A stretch of 64,000 nucleotides of DNA from Bacillota bacterium (GTDB lineage: Bacteria > Bacillota > UBA4882 > UBA8346), in the NCBI GenBank assembly GCA_023436305.1, contig JAEZJQ010000001.1:1-64000 (forward strand), given 5' to 3'. Shown here in pieces: positions 1-9,432 of this stretch. The notes under the pieces are model-generated. The model searched no databases, was not told the origin of the DNA, and worked only from the letters and a program-made list of their open reading frames with translations. Every line of letters starts with the position of its first letter. The stretch's first letter is position 1. The position numbers were made by a program, and so were the translations under genes.

Positions 1-1160
1 ACATGGCTTGCCCCATAAGCGAATAAACATACCCCGGCCGCATAATTGCCCAATGCTGACGGCTCCTGGGCCCGCTTGATCTGAGCTAGTGATTGTTCGA
101 TATATTGCGAAAAAATTCCCGGACCGATGACAATCTGGCGGCTGTATTGATGGTCTTTTTCCCACTCGATCCACCGGTTATACCAAGTTTGCTGGGTAAC
201 ATCCCATTCATTAAAATAATTCATCGGCATGACCATATCGATAATTCCTTCTTTAAGCCACTGCCGCCAGTCCTGATAAACATCGGTATAGGCCCGGGAT
301 TTTACCCAATCGGCTTCGGTAACCGGTCCATCACCCCAGGTAATCACCGCCGAGGATACTTTCAGATGGGGTTTGACGGCCATGGCCTTTACATATATCT
401 TCCGGACCAAATTAGCTGTCTGTTCCCGCCGCCACTGCGCCCATTGTGGGTCATCCGGCGCCGGCATTCCCGTTTTTCCATATTGTGCATTATACCGGTC
501 TATACTGGTCGGATTATAACCCCAACCTGTTCCGGCATACCGGGAATAATCCAGATGAATTCCGTCAATATCGTAATTTTTCACCACCCTCATGTATACA
601 TCGACAGTATAGTCCAGGGCGTCCGGGTGCCCCGGATCTAGATAATAAGAGGAATATAGTTTGTCCGGCCATTTCTGGGTTGCTTTATTATAATTACGGT
701 AATAAGAAATCCAGTTTGCCTTACCTGTAGTCTGCGGTCCATGTAGATTCCAAACATGGTTCGGGTCTTTTGGAGGAACGGTATTGTTCCAAGCCACCAA
801 GGTATTTAGCCAGGCATGGACTTCCAAATTTTTGCCGTGGGCTTTGTCGATGAGGTATTGCAAAGCGTCAAATCCGGCCGACAGGTTGGGATCTTCGGTT
901 CGCGGTTCAAGGCTGTCATTATAATACGAGTCTCCCCTACGCCGCACTTGGACAATTAAGGTATTGATGTTGGCTTCCAAGGAATCTTGAATCAGTTGAT
1001 CGATCTGGACCGGAGTTTTGGCGCCGTCACGAAATGCATCCACCCACAAAGCCCGGACTTCCGGACGTGCCGTTTCCCCGGCCTTGACTGGAAAATTCCA
1101 TGGAATGACGGTCATTAATAATCCGGTCAGCATAAATAGGATTCTGTAAAATTGGCGCAT
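1..1160 (-). CDS. GHL10-family (YngK/DUF187-type) glycoside hydrolase-like protein, partial
   Basis: The frame is open from the ATG at 1160 to the window edge (386 codons, no stop), so the C-terminus is missing. GGTGAGGTAGGAG lies just upstream as ribosome binding site. The first ~26 residues look like a secretion signal (hydrophobic stretch after MRQFYR). The mature start RPEVRALWVDAFRDG, the later HAWLNT, the DGIHLDYSRYAG segment and VMPMNYFNEW are typical of the glycosyl-hydrolase-like 10 family, a TIM-barrel family of secreted proteins acting on polysaccharide or peptidoglycan. The exact substrate is unknown. It is divergent from the GH9 cellulase at 1435, so the two may share a 274-bp control region. 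Confidence 0.85.
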   Translation of the reverse strand, partial: MRQFYRILFMLTGLLMTVIPWNFPVKAGETARPEVRALWVDAFRDGAKTPVQIDQLIQDSLEANINTLIVQVRRRGDSYYNDSLEPRTEDPNLSAGFDALQYLIDKAHGKNLEVHAWLNTLVAWNNTVPPKDPNHVWNLHGPQTTGKANWISYYRNYNKATQKWPDKLYSSYYLDPGHPDALDYTVDVYMRVVKNYDIDGIHLDYSRYAGTGWGYNPTSIDRYNAQYGKTGMPAPDDPQWAQWRREQTANLVRKIYVKAMAVKPHLKVSSAVITWGDGPVTEADWVKSRAYTDVYQDWRQWLKEGIIDMVMPMNYFNEWDVTQQTWYNRWIEWEKDHQYSRQIVIGPGIFSQYIEQSLAQIKRAQEPSALGNYAAGVCLFAYGASH

Positions 1161-1434
1161 GGCTCCTACCTCACCAGTTTTAGTTTTAAAAATATATTTA
1201 TTACATCGGCTCCTCTTCCTTTTCCCATCAGTGGTTACCGTCAAAAAATTTTTGACAAATAATGACTGCCGCACCGAAAAACTATCTTACTTTGCATTTA
1301 ATTAATGAACCTCTGAAGGAAATATTTGATTGTGAAAGAAATATTTATGGAACCATTCAAAATGATGAATCGGAAGAACGAAAATTGAAACGGTATTTCC
1401 GGGATATGAATGAAATAAAAATAGGGAGGGAATC

Positions 1435-2817
1435 ATGTTGAAACGTAATATCAGGGCTCGGTTTTGGAAATTGGGGTTGTTGTTGGTCTTGACCTTGTTG
1501 GGAACCGCTATTGTAATCGGAAGTGGCACGGGCTATGACTATAATACCGCGCTTAAATATTCCATTTACTTTTACGATGGCAATAAGTGTGGTAAAAATG
1601 TGGCAAAAGAAAACGTTTTTAATTGGCGCAAGGCTTGCCATGTGAAGGACGGCAGCGATGTGAAGTGTGATCTGACCGGTGGATTTCATGACGCCGGCGA
1701 CCATGTGAAGTTCGGACTGACGCAAGCATATGCGGCCTCCGTTTTAGGCTGGTCGTTATATGAATATAAGGAAGTCTTCGATACCACCGGCTTGACCCCC
1801 AAATTACTCTCCACCTTAAAATATTTCAGTGATTATCTTTTAAAATGCCATCCGAAACCGGAGATCTTCTACTATCAGGTCGGGAGTGCCCCCGCTGACC
1901 ACCGTGACTGGTTTTCTCCCGAATATCAACGTGATCCCCGGCCAACCCAATATTTCGCCGATCCGGCCCTTCCCGCTTCCGATGTCTGCGGAATGACCGC
2001 CGCCGCGCTAAGCTTGATGTACCTCAACTACAAGCCGGTCAATCAAGGATATGCCAAAAAATGTCTGAAAGCCGCCAAGGAAATCTATGACTTGGGCAAA
2101 AAGTATCCGGGTTTAAGCAGCAGCCAGAACTGTTATCCCTCCGACTCTTATAATGACGACCTGGCTTGGGGCGCCTTCTGGCTTTACCAAATTGAGAAAG
2201 ACCCAACTTACTTATCGGATATTGAAAAATATCTCACCGAACCGGGACCGGCCGGAGATCCGCTGCGAGATAACTGGACCATGTCCTGGGGGAATATGTA
2301 TTTGCCGGTAACTCTCAAAATGGCCCAATTGACGGGAGAGGCCAAATATAAGGAAGCCATGGAATTCAACTTATCCTTTTGGCAAAATGATTTGAAAACT
2401 ACTCCCGGCGGTTTGAAATACCGGGATGTATGGGGTGTGGTCCGTTATGCGGCGGCCGAATCCATGCTGGCCTTGCTCTTCTACGAACAGACCAAGGACG
2501 AATCATTGAAAACCTTTGCCAAATCTCAATTAGATTACATTTTGGGCAATAATCCGGCCAAACTCTCCTATATCGTGGGTTTCGGCCCCAATTACCCGAA
2601 AAGCCTTCATCACCGGGCATTGATGGCATATCAGGGATATCAGAATCACATGGACGATCCGGCCTATACCCTGACCGGAGCCCTGGTAGGCGGCCCCAAT
2701 GAGAATGATGAATTCAAGGATAACAGCAATTTCTACCAATACACCGAAGTCGCCATTGACTATAATGCCGGTTTGGTGGGCGCTCTGGCAGGCATGATCA
2801 AGAATTTTGGGAAGTGA
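1435..2817 (+). CDS. GH9 endoglucanase (cellulase), secreted, single catalytic domain
   Basis: 460 aa that should hydrolyse beta-1,4-glucan by inversion outside the cell. A basic N-terminus and hydrophobic stretch (residues ~12-30) form a signal peptide or anchor. The GH9 signature DAGDH is at 86-90 (Asp89 the expected catalytic base), the substrate-binding HHRA at 392-395, and TEVAIDYNAG holds the expected catalytic acid Glu438. The protein ends right after the catalytic domain, with no carbohydrate-binding module, Ig-like domain or dockerin, so it is a minimal, free, non-cellulosomal enzyme. The ATG at 1435 has GGGAGG five bases upstream. A terminator follows at 2870. GH9 assignment is sure; true preference among cellulose, mixed-linkage glucan and xyloglucan is not visible. 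Confidence 0.95.
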   Translation: MLKRNIRARFWKLGLLLVLTLLGTAIVIGSGTGYDYNTALKYSIYFYDGNKCGKNVAKENVFNWRKACHVKDGSDVKCDLTGGFHDAGDHVKFGLTQAYAASVLGWSLYEYKEVFDTTGLTPKLLSTLKYFSDYLLKCHPKPEIFYYQVGSAPADHRDWFSPEYQRDPRPTQYFADPALPASDVCGMTAAALSLMYLNYKPVNQGYAKKCLKAAKEIYDLGKKYPGLSSSQNCYPSDSYNDDLAWGAFWLYQIEKDPTYLSDIEKYLTEPGPAGDPLRDNWTMSWGNMYLPVTLKMAQLTGEAKYKEAMEFNLSFWQNDLKTTPGGLKYRDVWGVVRYAAAESMLALLFYEQTKDESLKTFAKSQLDYILGNNPAKLSYIVGFGPNYPKSLHHRALMAYQGYQNHMDDPAYTLTGALVGGPNENDEFKDNSNFYQYTEVAIDYNAGLVGALAGMIKNFGK

Positions 2818-2869
2818 TAGCCGGTAACCTTTTCTATCCCAAATTGTATTTGAAAAATAAATATTTTTC

Positions 2870-2898
2870 GCTCGAAGTTGAGGCTTCGAGCTTTTTTC
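2870..2898 (+). terminator. Intrinsic terminator of the GH9 gene
   Basis: Perfect 8-bp stem GCTCGAAG / CTTCGAGC with a 6-base loop, followed by six T residues, 52 bases after the GH9 stop codon. Confidence 0.85.
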
Positions 2899-2948
2899 AT
2901 TATCGATATAGTAAACGTTAAATTTTTAGCAATAAATAATTGACAATT

Positions 2949-4289
2949 TCATCCACCTGTTAACCCCTGTGCGGCCTCAGAAATGATCTCTGATATTGTA
3001 GGATGGGGAAAGATAATCCGGCCCAGTTCTTCGGCTGTGGACTTCAAGTTCATGGCCATTCCGCATTGAGCTATCATCTCCGTGGCATGGGGCGCGATGA
3101 TATGTGCGCCCAGAATCCGGCCCGAATTACCGGCGATCATCTTGATAAAACCGTCCCGATTGCCTTCCGCCAGGGATTTACCATTGGATTTTAACGGGAA
3201 ACGGCTGATTTTTATTGGATACCCTTGCTGTACGGCCTGTTCCTCAGTCATTCCCACCGCTGCCACCTCCGGAAAAGTATAAATACATTGCGGTACTGCG
3301 TTGTAATCCATGGACCGCTCCCGGTCCATGATGTTTTCAACTGCCACCGCGCCCTCCATGGCCGCCACATGAGCCAGCATATATTTGCCGTTCACATCCC
3401 CGATGGCATAAACATTGGGAATATTGGTACACAGGTGATCATCAGTGACAATGGTTCCCCGTACATGTTCAATTCCCAATTTATCGAGCGCCAACAAATC
3501 CCCATTGGGGCGGCGGCCCGCCGCCATTAAAATCGCCGCAGCCTCCAGGCTCTGTGTGGTTTCTTTCAGGCGATATGTCAAACCCGTTTTAAGGATAGCT
3601 TCCACTTTAGCCCCGGTAATTATTTTAATCCCCCGCCGTTCCAGTATCCCAGCCAGCGTCCGGGAAATTTCCCGATCCATCATGGGCACAATCCGGTCCA
3701 TCATTTCGACAACCGTCACCGGGCAACCCAAAAGGTGAAATAACAAGGCCATCTCCACTCCGATGACACCGCCGCCGATAATCACCATGGAGTCCGGCAG
3801 GCGTTTCAGATCAAATATCTCATCGCTATTCATAACAATCGATTCATCCACGCCTGAAACATGCAACGAAAGCGGCCTTGATCCAACCGCAATGACTATA
3901 TTCTTCCCGGCAATCAGCTCCCCGTTGACCCGAACGGATTCATTGGAAACCAGATGGGCCTCTCCCTCAATCACATCAATTCCCTTGGACTTCATCAGCC
4001 ATTGGGCGCCCGTCGCCAGGTTTTTAACCACTTGGTCTTTTCGGTCCATCATTTTTGAAAAGTCCAACTCCGGCGCCGCTACTTTAATCCCCAAAAAAGC
4101 CGCTTCCTTAATGGCCGCAAAAATGTTAGCAGTATGCAATAAGGTTTTGGTGGGAATACACCCAAGATTCAAGCAGATTCCCCCCAGCTTCCCCTTCTCA
4201 ATCAAGGCCACTTTCGCACCTGATCGAGCCCCCCGAATCGCTGCTTCATACCCCCCCGGACCACTACCGATAATGATAATATCGTACAA
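2949..4289 (-). CDS. lpdA: Dihydrolipoamide dehydrogenase (E3)
   Basis: FAD- and NAD-dependent pyridine nucleotide-disulfide oxidoreductase that reoxidises lipoyl groups of 2-oxoacid dehydrogenase or glycine cleavage complexes. Seen: FAD-binding GSGPGG at the N-terminus, redox disulfide CLNLGC (Cys39, Cys44), NAD-binding GGGVIGVE, the second FAD motif AIGDV, and the dimer-interface histidine motif HPTISE near the C-terminus. No E1, E2 or lipoyl-protein gene is adjacent, so its complex is encoded elsewhere. A GTG at 4295 lies only one base from the GGAGG site, whereas the TTG at 4289 sits seven bases from it and gives MYDIIIIGSG, so TTG is the better start (446 aa). Confidence 0.93.
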   Translation of the reverse strand: MYDIIIIGSGPGGYEAAIRGARSGAKVALIEKGKLGGICLNLGCIPTKTLLHTANIFAAIKEAAFLGIKVAAPELDFSKMMDRKDQVVKNLATGAQWLMKSKGIDVIEGEAHLVSNESVRVNGELIAGKNIVIAVGSRPLSLHVSGVDESIVMNSDEIFDLKRLPDSMVIIGGGVIGVEMALLFHLLGCPVTVVEMMDRIVPMMDREISRTLAGILERRGIKIITGAKVEAILKTGLTYRLKETTQSLEAAAILMAAGRRPNGDLLALDKLGIEHVRGTIVTDDHLCTNIPNVYAIGDVNGKYMLAHVAAMEGAVAVENIMDRERSMDYNAVPQCIYTFPEVAAVGMTEEQAVQQGYPIKISRFPLKSNGKSLAEGNRDGFIKMIAGNSGRILGAHIIAPHATEMIAQCGMAMNLKSTAEELGRIIFPHPTISEIISEAAQGLTGG

Positions 4290-4526
4290 ACTCACACCTC
4301 CGGATCAATAATTCCAATTCGGAACTCGTAACTCTTGAGTTATAATAATCTGTAAACTAATTATACCAAAATTAAACGCCGGAAATTAGCATCAAGTTGA
4401 TTCTTGACACTTTTCATTTCTCATGTTACATTTACTCCATATTGGAATTTAGCTACATATAATTCCAGATTTCTACGGAAGATCTTCCATCAAAAATCAG
4501 AAAAAATGAGTAAAGAAGGGGAGACT

Positions 4527-5147
4527 ATGAAAAAATTCCACTTGTTTGCGACCCACTCGTTAAAAGCGCTGATGTTGGTTGTTATTTCAATTCTTTGCTT
4601 AGGAGGCATCTTTTTAATGTCAAACTCCGATACGGAAGCAGCATCCAATCCCCGGGTAATCATAAAAACTTCCATGGGGGATATTCAATTGGAACTTTTT
4701 ATGGATAAAGCCCCGATTACCGTAAAAAATTTCTTGAACTATACGGATAGCGGCTTTTTTACCAATACCCTGTTTCATCGGGTCATTCCCGGTTTCATGA
4801 TTCAAGGCGGAGGCTTTACCCCGGGTATGGTTCAGAAACAAACCGATCCTTCTATCAAAAATGAAGCCGGAAACGGCTTGTCCAACACCCGCGGGACTAT
4901 CGCAATGGCCCGGACCTCTGTCGTCGATAGCGCTACGTCCCAATTTTTTATCAATGTAGCCGATAATACGTTTTTAGACCATAAAAACAATACTACCGAG
5001 GGTTTTGGATATTGCGTATTTGGCAAGGTGACCAAAGGCATGGACGTGGTCGATCAAATCGTTAACGTCCCGCGCAGTAGGGCAGGTATGCATCAGGATG
5101 TCCCAACCACCGATGTGCTCATTAAATCGGTAAAGCGGGTTAAGTAA
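4527..5147 (+). CDS. Secreted cyclophilin-type peptidyl-prolyl cis-trans isomerase
   Basis: 206 aa from the ATG at 4527, which has an AAGGGGAG site six bases upstream; the frame is open further 5' but without a good site. Residues ~8-38 form a signal peptide or membrane anchor ending near SDTEAAS. The cyclophilin core follows: TSMGDIQLELF, FHRVIPGFMIQGG with the catalytic Arg, SQFFINVADN, and YCVFGKVTKGMDVVD. It should catalyse proline isomerisation in exported proteins at the cell surface, like PpiA. It stands alone with its own terminator, convergent with nothing and divergent from lpdA. Confidence 0.92.
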   Translation: MKKFHLFATHSLKALMLVVISILCLGGIFLMSNSDTEAASNPRVIIKTSMGDIQLELFMDKAPITVKNFLNYTDSGFFTNTLFHRVIPGFMIQGGGFTPGMVQKQTDPSIKNEAGNGLSNTRGTIAMARTSVVDSATSQFFINVADNTFLDHKNNTTEGFGYCVFGKVTKGMDVVDQIVNVPRSRAGMHQDVPTTDVLIKSVKRVK

Positions 5148-5183
5148 GATATTGTTCGATACTTCCCTCAAATGTTCCATGAA

Positions 5184-5218
5184 AATCCACCCTGAATTTT
5201 CGGGGTGGATTATTTTTG
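5184..5218 (+). terminator. Intrinsic terminator of the cyclophilin gene
   Basis: Stem AATCCACCC (5184-5192) pairs with GGGTGGATT (5203-5211), followed by a T-rich tail (TATTTTTGTT). Confidence 0.85.
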
Positions 5219-5269
5219 TTCACCAAAAAATTTTTTTCACATTATTTATGAGAAATCCGGCACTTTTGG

Positions 5270-5278
5270 TGTTATAAT
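5270..5278 (+). promoter_or_regulatory. Extended -10 promoter candidate for terC
   Basis: TGTTATAAT is a consensus extended -10 element (TGn followed by TATAAT) about 155 bases before the terC start. No good -35 hexamer is seen, as is usual for extended -10 promoters. I looked for a yybP-ykoY manganese riboswitch between this site and the gene and saw none. Confidence 0.5.
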
Positions 5279-5434
5279 ATTAATTGCGCCATGATAAAGA
5301 ACAGAAAATCAACGAAAATGATATGGAATAATTATGGTAACGTCAGAATGAACAAATTAAAATGATATATCCTGATGACTCAATTTACTCAATTTTAAAT
5401 AACTCGAAACAATTTTTAACTCAAGGAGCAAACA

Positions 5435-6259
5435 ATGACTATTAAAAGAGCAATTTCCTGGGTACTATTCTGGATGGGATTGGCGGCGCTTTTTGATGTC
5501 GGGATTTATTTTTATATGGGAAAAAAACCGGCTCTGGAGTTTTTAGGCGGCTACATCATTGAGCAATCACTTAGTTTGGATAACCTGTTTCTGTTTCTGC
5601 TCATCTTCTCAAGCTTCGGCATCCCGGTGGAGTATCAACGCCGTGTTCTAAACTTCGGCATCATAGGCGCGATAGTGTTACGTCTGATCTTCATTGTACT
5701 TGGTGTGACTTTGGTTAACCAATTTCACTGGATACTCTATATATTCGGATTAATCCTCATCCTCAGCGGTTTGAAAATATTTTTTAAAGGCGAAGATAAC
5801 CAGAACTTCAAAGACAGCCGGATTTTAAAAATATTGGGCAAGGTGATTCCGGTTTCAGCCACTATGGAAGGCGAAAGGTTCTTCGTCAGCCGCAATAAAG
5901 TTCTTTATGCCACTCCTTTGTTGGCCATCCTGGTATTGATCGAAGGCTCGGATATCATTTTCGCCATTGATTCCATTCCCGCCATTTTTTCGATTACCAC
6001 TAATCCGTTTATTGTTTATACTTCAAATATCTTTGCTATTTTGGGACTCCGGAGCCTTTATTTTCTAATTGAAAAACTTCATGCCGCATTTCATTTGGTC
6101 AAATACGGGGTGGCCGTGATTTTGGTCTTTGTCGGGGTAAAGTTGTCGATTCTATACTTTCATATCGAAATTCCGATTGAAACTTCCATTGCCACCATTT
6201 TCGGGATCTTATTCCTGAGTATTCTGGCGTCGGTGGTGTTCAAGAAGAAGACGGCCTAA
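5435..6259 (+). CDS. TerC/Alx-family integral membrane protein
   Basis: 274 aa, about seven to nine hydrophobic segments. The family hallmarks are visible: EQSLSLDNLFLFLLIF near residue 45 and LIEGSDIIFAIDSIPAIFSIT near residue 170, each with acidic residues inside membrane helices. TerC proteins are linked to tellurite resistance and to manganese efflux, sometimes for loading or protecting exported proteins. AAGGAGC seven bases before the ATG supports the start. It is a single-gene unit. Metal specificity is inference from the family. Confidence 0.92.
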   Translation: MTIKRAISWVLFWMGLAALFDVGIYFYMGKKPALEFLGGYIIEQSLSLDNLFLFLLIFSSFGIPVEYQRRVLNFGIIGAIVLRLIFIVLGVTLVNQFHWILYIFGLILILSGLKIFFKGEDNQNFKDSRILKILGKVIPVSATMEGERFFVSRNKVLYATPLLAILVLIEGSDIIFAIDSIPAIFSITTNPFIVYTSNIFAILGLRSLYFLIEKLHAAFHLVKYGVAVILVFVGVKLSILYFHIEIPIETSIATIFGILFLSILASVVFKKKTA

Positions 6260-6599
6260 ACGTCACCCGAAACTCCCCACCAATACCTGCCGAAATCTTC
6301 AATATCCGCCGTAGCGGATAAAACGCCTGATATTCCTTTCCCCATGGAGAACCGTCGGGATTTGTGCCACACCTCAGTCAATTTTCACTGGATTCAGCTT
6401 CAAATCGCGGCCCTAGGAAGCTGAATCCATATAGTCATAAAGCTTATGACATTTATCATGATACATCATGTTATAACTTGGCCGAATCTTATTTTTGAAG
6501 TAATGACTATCCCAAATATACCATCGATTTGTATATTGTAATGTTACGGCGGTACTTTTAAATACATTTTTAATTGGTACCGAAGTACTGAAATTCTGC
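6260..6599. other. Gene-free stretch between two convergent genes
   Basis: About 340 bases between terC and the yabR terminator. AT-rich and without open frames that have a ribosome binding site. I see no RNA gene or repeat here. Confidence 0.4.
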
Positions 6600-6633
6600 C
6601 GGAAAAAATAAAATCCGGTACCATGACCGGATT
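6600..6633 (-). terminator. Intrinsic terminator of yabR
   Basis: Perfect 8-bp stem AATCCGGT / ACCGGATT (6612-6633); on the minus strand it is followed by the U-rich run TTTATTTTTT, 28 bases after the yabR stop codon. Confidence 0.8.
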
Positions 6634-6661
6634 ATAAAAGCTCAAATTATCGTATTAATCA

Positions 6662-7069
6662 TTACATACTCGGAGCCCGGCCACCACCGCGACCGCCTCG
6701 TTTGGAATCCGTATTTTTACGCAGATCCAACAGCCGCTCATCGGAATCTTTCATAAACTTGGCTAACTTATCCTCAAACGTCTTCGGACCTGGCACCTTG
6801 GGGCCTTGTCTGTTCCGTTCCGAATGGGATGACGATGACGATTGCGCTTGGCGGATCGAAAGACCGATCTTGCCTTTGTCCAGGTTTAAAACCTTAACTT
6901 TGACCAGATCATTTTGTTTTAAAAACTGATTCACGTCTTTAACATACTCATCCGCAACCTCAGAAATATGAACTAATCCGGTTTGCCCGGTAGATAGTTC
7001 AATAAAAGCTCCAAAATTAGTGATCCCGGTAACTTTTCCTTCCACGATCTGGCCAACCTCTAATGACAT
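6662..7069 (-). CDS. yabR: S1-domain RNA-binding protein, YabR-like
   Basis: 135 aa. Residues ~1-72 are one S1 domain (VEGKVTGITNFGAFIEL, GLVHISEVAD, KIGLSIRQA). A charged, serine-rich linker follows, then a conserved tail (FEDKLAKFMKDSDERL, NTDSKRGGRG). The whole layout, including the RGG-rich tail, matches Bacillus subtilis YabR as I remember it; YabR lies next to divIC in Bacillus but not here. It probably binds RNA or ribosomes; the role is not settled in the family. It is last in the minus-strand run that starts with the VanW-domain gene. Confidence 0.88.
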   Translation of the reverse strand: MSLEVGQIVEGKVTGITNFGAFIELSTGQTGLVHISEVADEYVKDVNQFLKQNDLVKVKVLNLDKGKIGLSIRQAQSSSSSHSERNRQGPKVPGPKTFEDKLAKFMKDSDERLLDLRKNTDSKRGGRGGGRAPSM

Positions 7070-7125
7070 TCTCCAGTAATTCCTCCTCTTAAATTAAGGA
7101 CTTTAAAAAACCTTGACATAGTATA

Positions 7126-9294
7126 TTATAACGTATGCCCAAAAGTGTTGTCAAGACGAGCATTATTAAACACCCTAAGTACCTGGAAATCCGGATCCAA
7201 AATTACCTTGTTACCATTCCACTGAATATTTGTATCTGTATATAATAATCGGTATTCTCCATCAAAAGTTAAGAGGATTTTTTGGGGTCGCCGCCGAAAT
7301 TTGGGTTCAAAATTGATCTGAATGATCCCGCCGATGGTACGTACCTTCAACGAAACATTCCCAAAAAAAGTAGGCCAATTAATCAATTCCAGATTGGGCG
7401 CTTGCCAAAAACGGCTGATAAATATACCCGGTAATAATTGCAGGTTTTCCGAATCCTCTATCAGAAATAAACTGCGGATCATTAACAACATTTGGAATAA
7501 AACTTCCGGATCATGTCCCTGCTCCCCAATCCCTTCCTTGGATAAAGGATTAATCCGATCTGGCCAACGGAAGGTAGGGCCTGCAGTATCCAATAGAAAA
7601 TCCAGAACCATTTGATACTCCATACCTTCCCGAATCAGCGCTTGCCCCAGTCGAATCGTTAATTCCAGATTTATTCCCGGAAAATCCTGGGGTGAAAAGA
7701 AGCCGCCCTTCCAAAGATGATGGGCTGTTATCCGGCGTAACAAATCTCCCATCCATGGCGAACCTTTTTCGGATAATTGCAATGGGAATGAGGCCATCAG
7801 TCCGCGAATCGCCATTTCACCCCCCGGATGATGGCCATGGTCCGGTTCCGCCAGTACTCCCTGACAGCCAGTTAATGTTTCATCGAACAACTTGGTCCAA
7901 ACCATAAAAAAGTGGTTTTTGAATATTTGGACTTCACGGTTTTTGGCAAGCGCCGTACCGAGTTCGGTGATGGCTTGCAATGACCCGCAAAGCCAAAGAA
8001 AACGTTCCAACCTCCCCGGAACAACGTTTTGCGGCGGTTTTGTTTTGGAGCAAGCGCCCATCAACCCGGATTGATAGCATAACCAGAGACCCACCCGTTT
8101 TAAAACCGGCCAGTACTTTTCAATGAAAACCTGATCGCCGGTGATTTTATAGTAATCGGCAACCGCAAAGATCACACATTCACCGCTCAAATATTGATTA
8201 GCCAGCGAACCATCCCAGTGAACCTTCTTTAAGGCTGTTTTAAGATACCCCCGGCTTTGAGCGGTCCATCCCAAACGGTTTAAAACCAATACCTGGTATA
8301 TGTTGATTGGCCGCTTCCCACAAAAGGTCGCCAAATGACGGATACTGGCTTTATATAATTGATCCAGCTTTGTTCCAGTCTGAAGCGCACCGGAGCTTGC
8401 CGTCAAACAGTCCGTCTGTTCCTCCTTTCGCGAGAATAATTGGACTCCACGGAATAACCGGCTTTTATTAAATATATACCGAAACGCCGTTCCATCATGG
8501 ATACCGGTTCTTATAGTATGCTGATTGGCCGGAATATCCGCAAATCCTAATATTCCCGTACAACTGCCGTCCGTCGCCTCAATTTTCGAATTGCCTTCCC
8601 AAAGTCTGAAATACTGAGTGACATCGCCCAGAGCGGCGTTGGTGAAAAAGCAATGTTGCGGTTCATCCTCAAAACGCAATACTTTTTTATGATTTACCGT
8701 TAAATAACGATCTTTATATTCCAGATGGCGAATTTTGGCCAACCCGTTTGGGCCGAAAGGACGCGCCACCAGCCAGACAATGATGGGTTCGAAGGATTGC
8801 GGTAAAAATTCCGTTGCCGGTTCCGGAACGGATTGCCGTATCTCGGAACGATTGATTTGAATTCCCATCAAAGAATTGCCCAAAATAAGCATCGGGCCGA
8901 TGGTCACCGAAAGGCATCCCACCTTTAATCCCATATTAATATCAATCGTCCCATTCGCCGCTGAAAATTTCTGAGTCAGATCCGTATAGGTTCCCGGCGT
9001 ATATAATTTGGTTTCATGATAAACCCAAATTTCAATGGATATTTTTAGCTTCTCCAAATAAATAATCCCAAAACTATCCACTTGGATCAATCCATCCTCC
9101 GGATTAGCCCGAAGGCTGGTCCAACTTCGATTGCTGTAATTGTAAAAAGCAGTTTTCCCGGCCATGTAATTTATTTTTAAGGGATTATTTTGATCCCGGA
9201 ACCAGGGCGGCAAAATCCAATTCCGCATTCCCAAAGGCAGTATTATACCGGTATCTTTAGCTTTGAATGGATGAAATAAATCGGTTTTTAACAC
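7126..9294 (-). CDS. Large cytoplasmic protein, six-hairpin glycosidase-like, function unknown
   Basis: 722 aa from a GTG at 9294 with GGGGAG eight bases upstream. No signal peptide or membrane segment. The N-terminal half (~1-310) looks beta-rich; the C-terminal half (~330-640) has helical hairpin repeats resembling the (alpha/alpha)6 barrels of six-hairpin glycosidases (VHWDGSLANQYLSGE, ADYYKITGDQVFIEKYWPVLKRVGLWL, PDHGHHPGGEMAIRG). Similar architectures occur in glycogen-debranching and GH15-, GH63- or GH94-like enzymes, but I cannot place it in one family and no catalytic pair is certain. It follows a flippase-like gene and a GT9 gene on the same strand, so an envelope glycan or storage glycan role is possible. 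Confidence 0.65.
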   Translation of the reverse strand: MLKTDLFHPFKAKDTGIILPLGMRNWILPPWFRDQNNPLKINYMAGKTAFYNYSNRSWTSLRANPEDGLIQVDSFGIIYLEKLKISIEIWVYHETKLYTPGTYTDLTQKFSAANGTIDINMGLKVGCLSVTIGPMLILGNSLMGIQINRSEIRQSVPEPATEFLPQSFEPIIVWLVARPFGPNGLAKIRHLEYKDRYLTVNHKKVLRFEDEPQHCFFTNAALGDVTQYFRLWEGNSKIEATDGSCTGILGFADIPANQHTIRTGIHDGTAFRYIFNKSRLFRGVQLFSRKEEQTDCLTASSGALQTGTKLDQLYKASIRHLATFCGKRPINIYQVLVLNRLGWTAQSRGYLKTALKKVHWDGSLANQYLSGECVIFAVADYYKITGDQVFIEKYWPVLKRVGLWLCYQSGLMGACSKTKPPQNVVPGRLERFLWLCGSLQAITELGTALAKNREVQIFKNHFFMVWTKLFDETLTGCQGVLAEPDHGHHPGGEMAIRGLMASFPLQLSEKGSPWMGDLLRRITAHHLWKGGFFSPQDFPGINLELTIRLGQALIREGMEYQMVLDFLLDTAGPTFRWPDRINPLSKEGIGEQGHDPEVLFQMLLMIRSLFLIEDSENLQLLPGIFISRFWQAPNLELINWPTFFGNVSLKVRTIGGIIQINFEPKFRRRPQKILLTFDGEYRLLYTDTNIQWNGNKVILDPDFQVLRVFNNARLDNTFGHTL

Positions 9295-9355
9295 TGAAAA
9301 TCTCCCCGTTTGAAAATAGTCGCTCGATCCAAACTTTGTAAATTATGTTCCCGGG

Positions 9356-9432
9356 TTAACACGAAAATAGGTTCATGCGGCTTTCCCAAAGCCGATTCAT
9401 GGTTGGTTGTGATACGAATCATGTCGGGTTAG
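9356..9432 (+). repeat. Dispersed ~77-bp folded repeat, copy A
   Basis: Over 90 percent identical by eye to copy B at 42359-42434, in the same orientation. It has near-complementary ends (TTAACACGA ... TCGGGTTA), a central perfect hairpin CGGCTTT-CCC-AAAGCCG, and a weaker second hairpin around GGTTGTGATAC. An A-run follows on the plus strand. The copy overlaps the last ~12 codons of the membrane protein gene at 9397. Confidence 0.75.

Noticed and set aside
93..730. Two overlapping plus-strand frames opposite the GHL10 gene
   Set aside because: The minus-strand frame has family motifs, a signal peptide and a ribosome binding site; the plus frames are shadows.
5220..5434. yybP-ykoY manganese riboswitch before terC
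   Set aside because: The conserved internal loops of the class are not present; only an extended -10 promoter is seen.
9356..9432. tRNA gene suggested by the cloverleaf-like fold
   Set aside because: No T-loop GTTCGAATC-type sequence, no seven-base anticodon loop of the right form and no acceptor stem with discriminator; both copies lack them.
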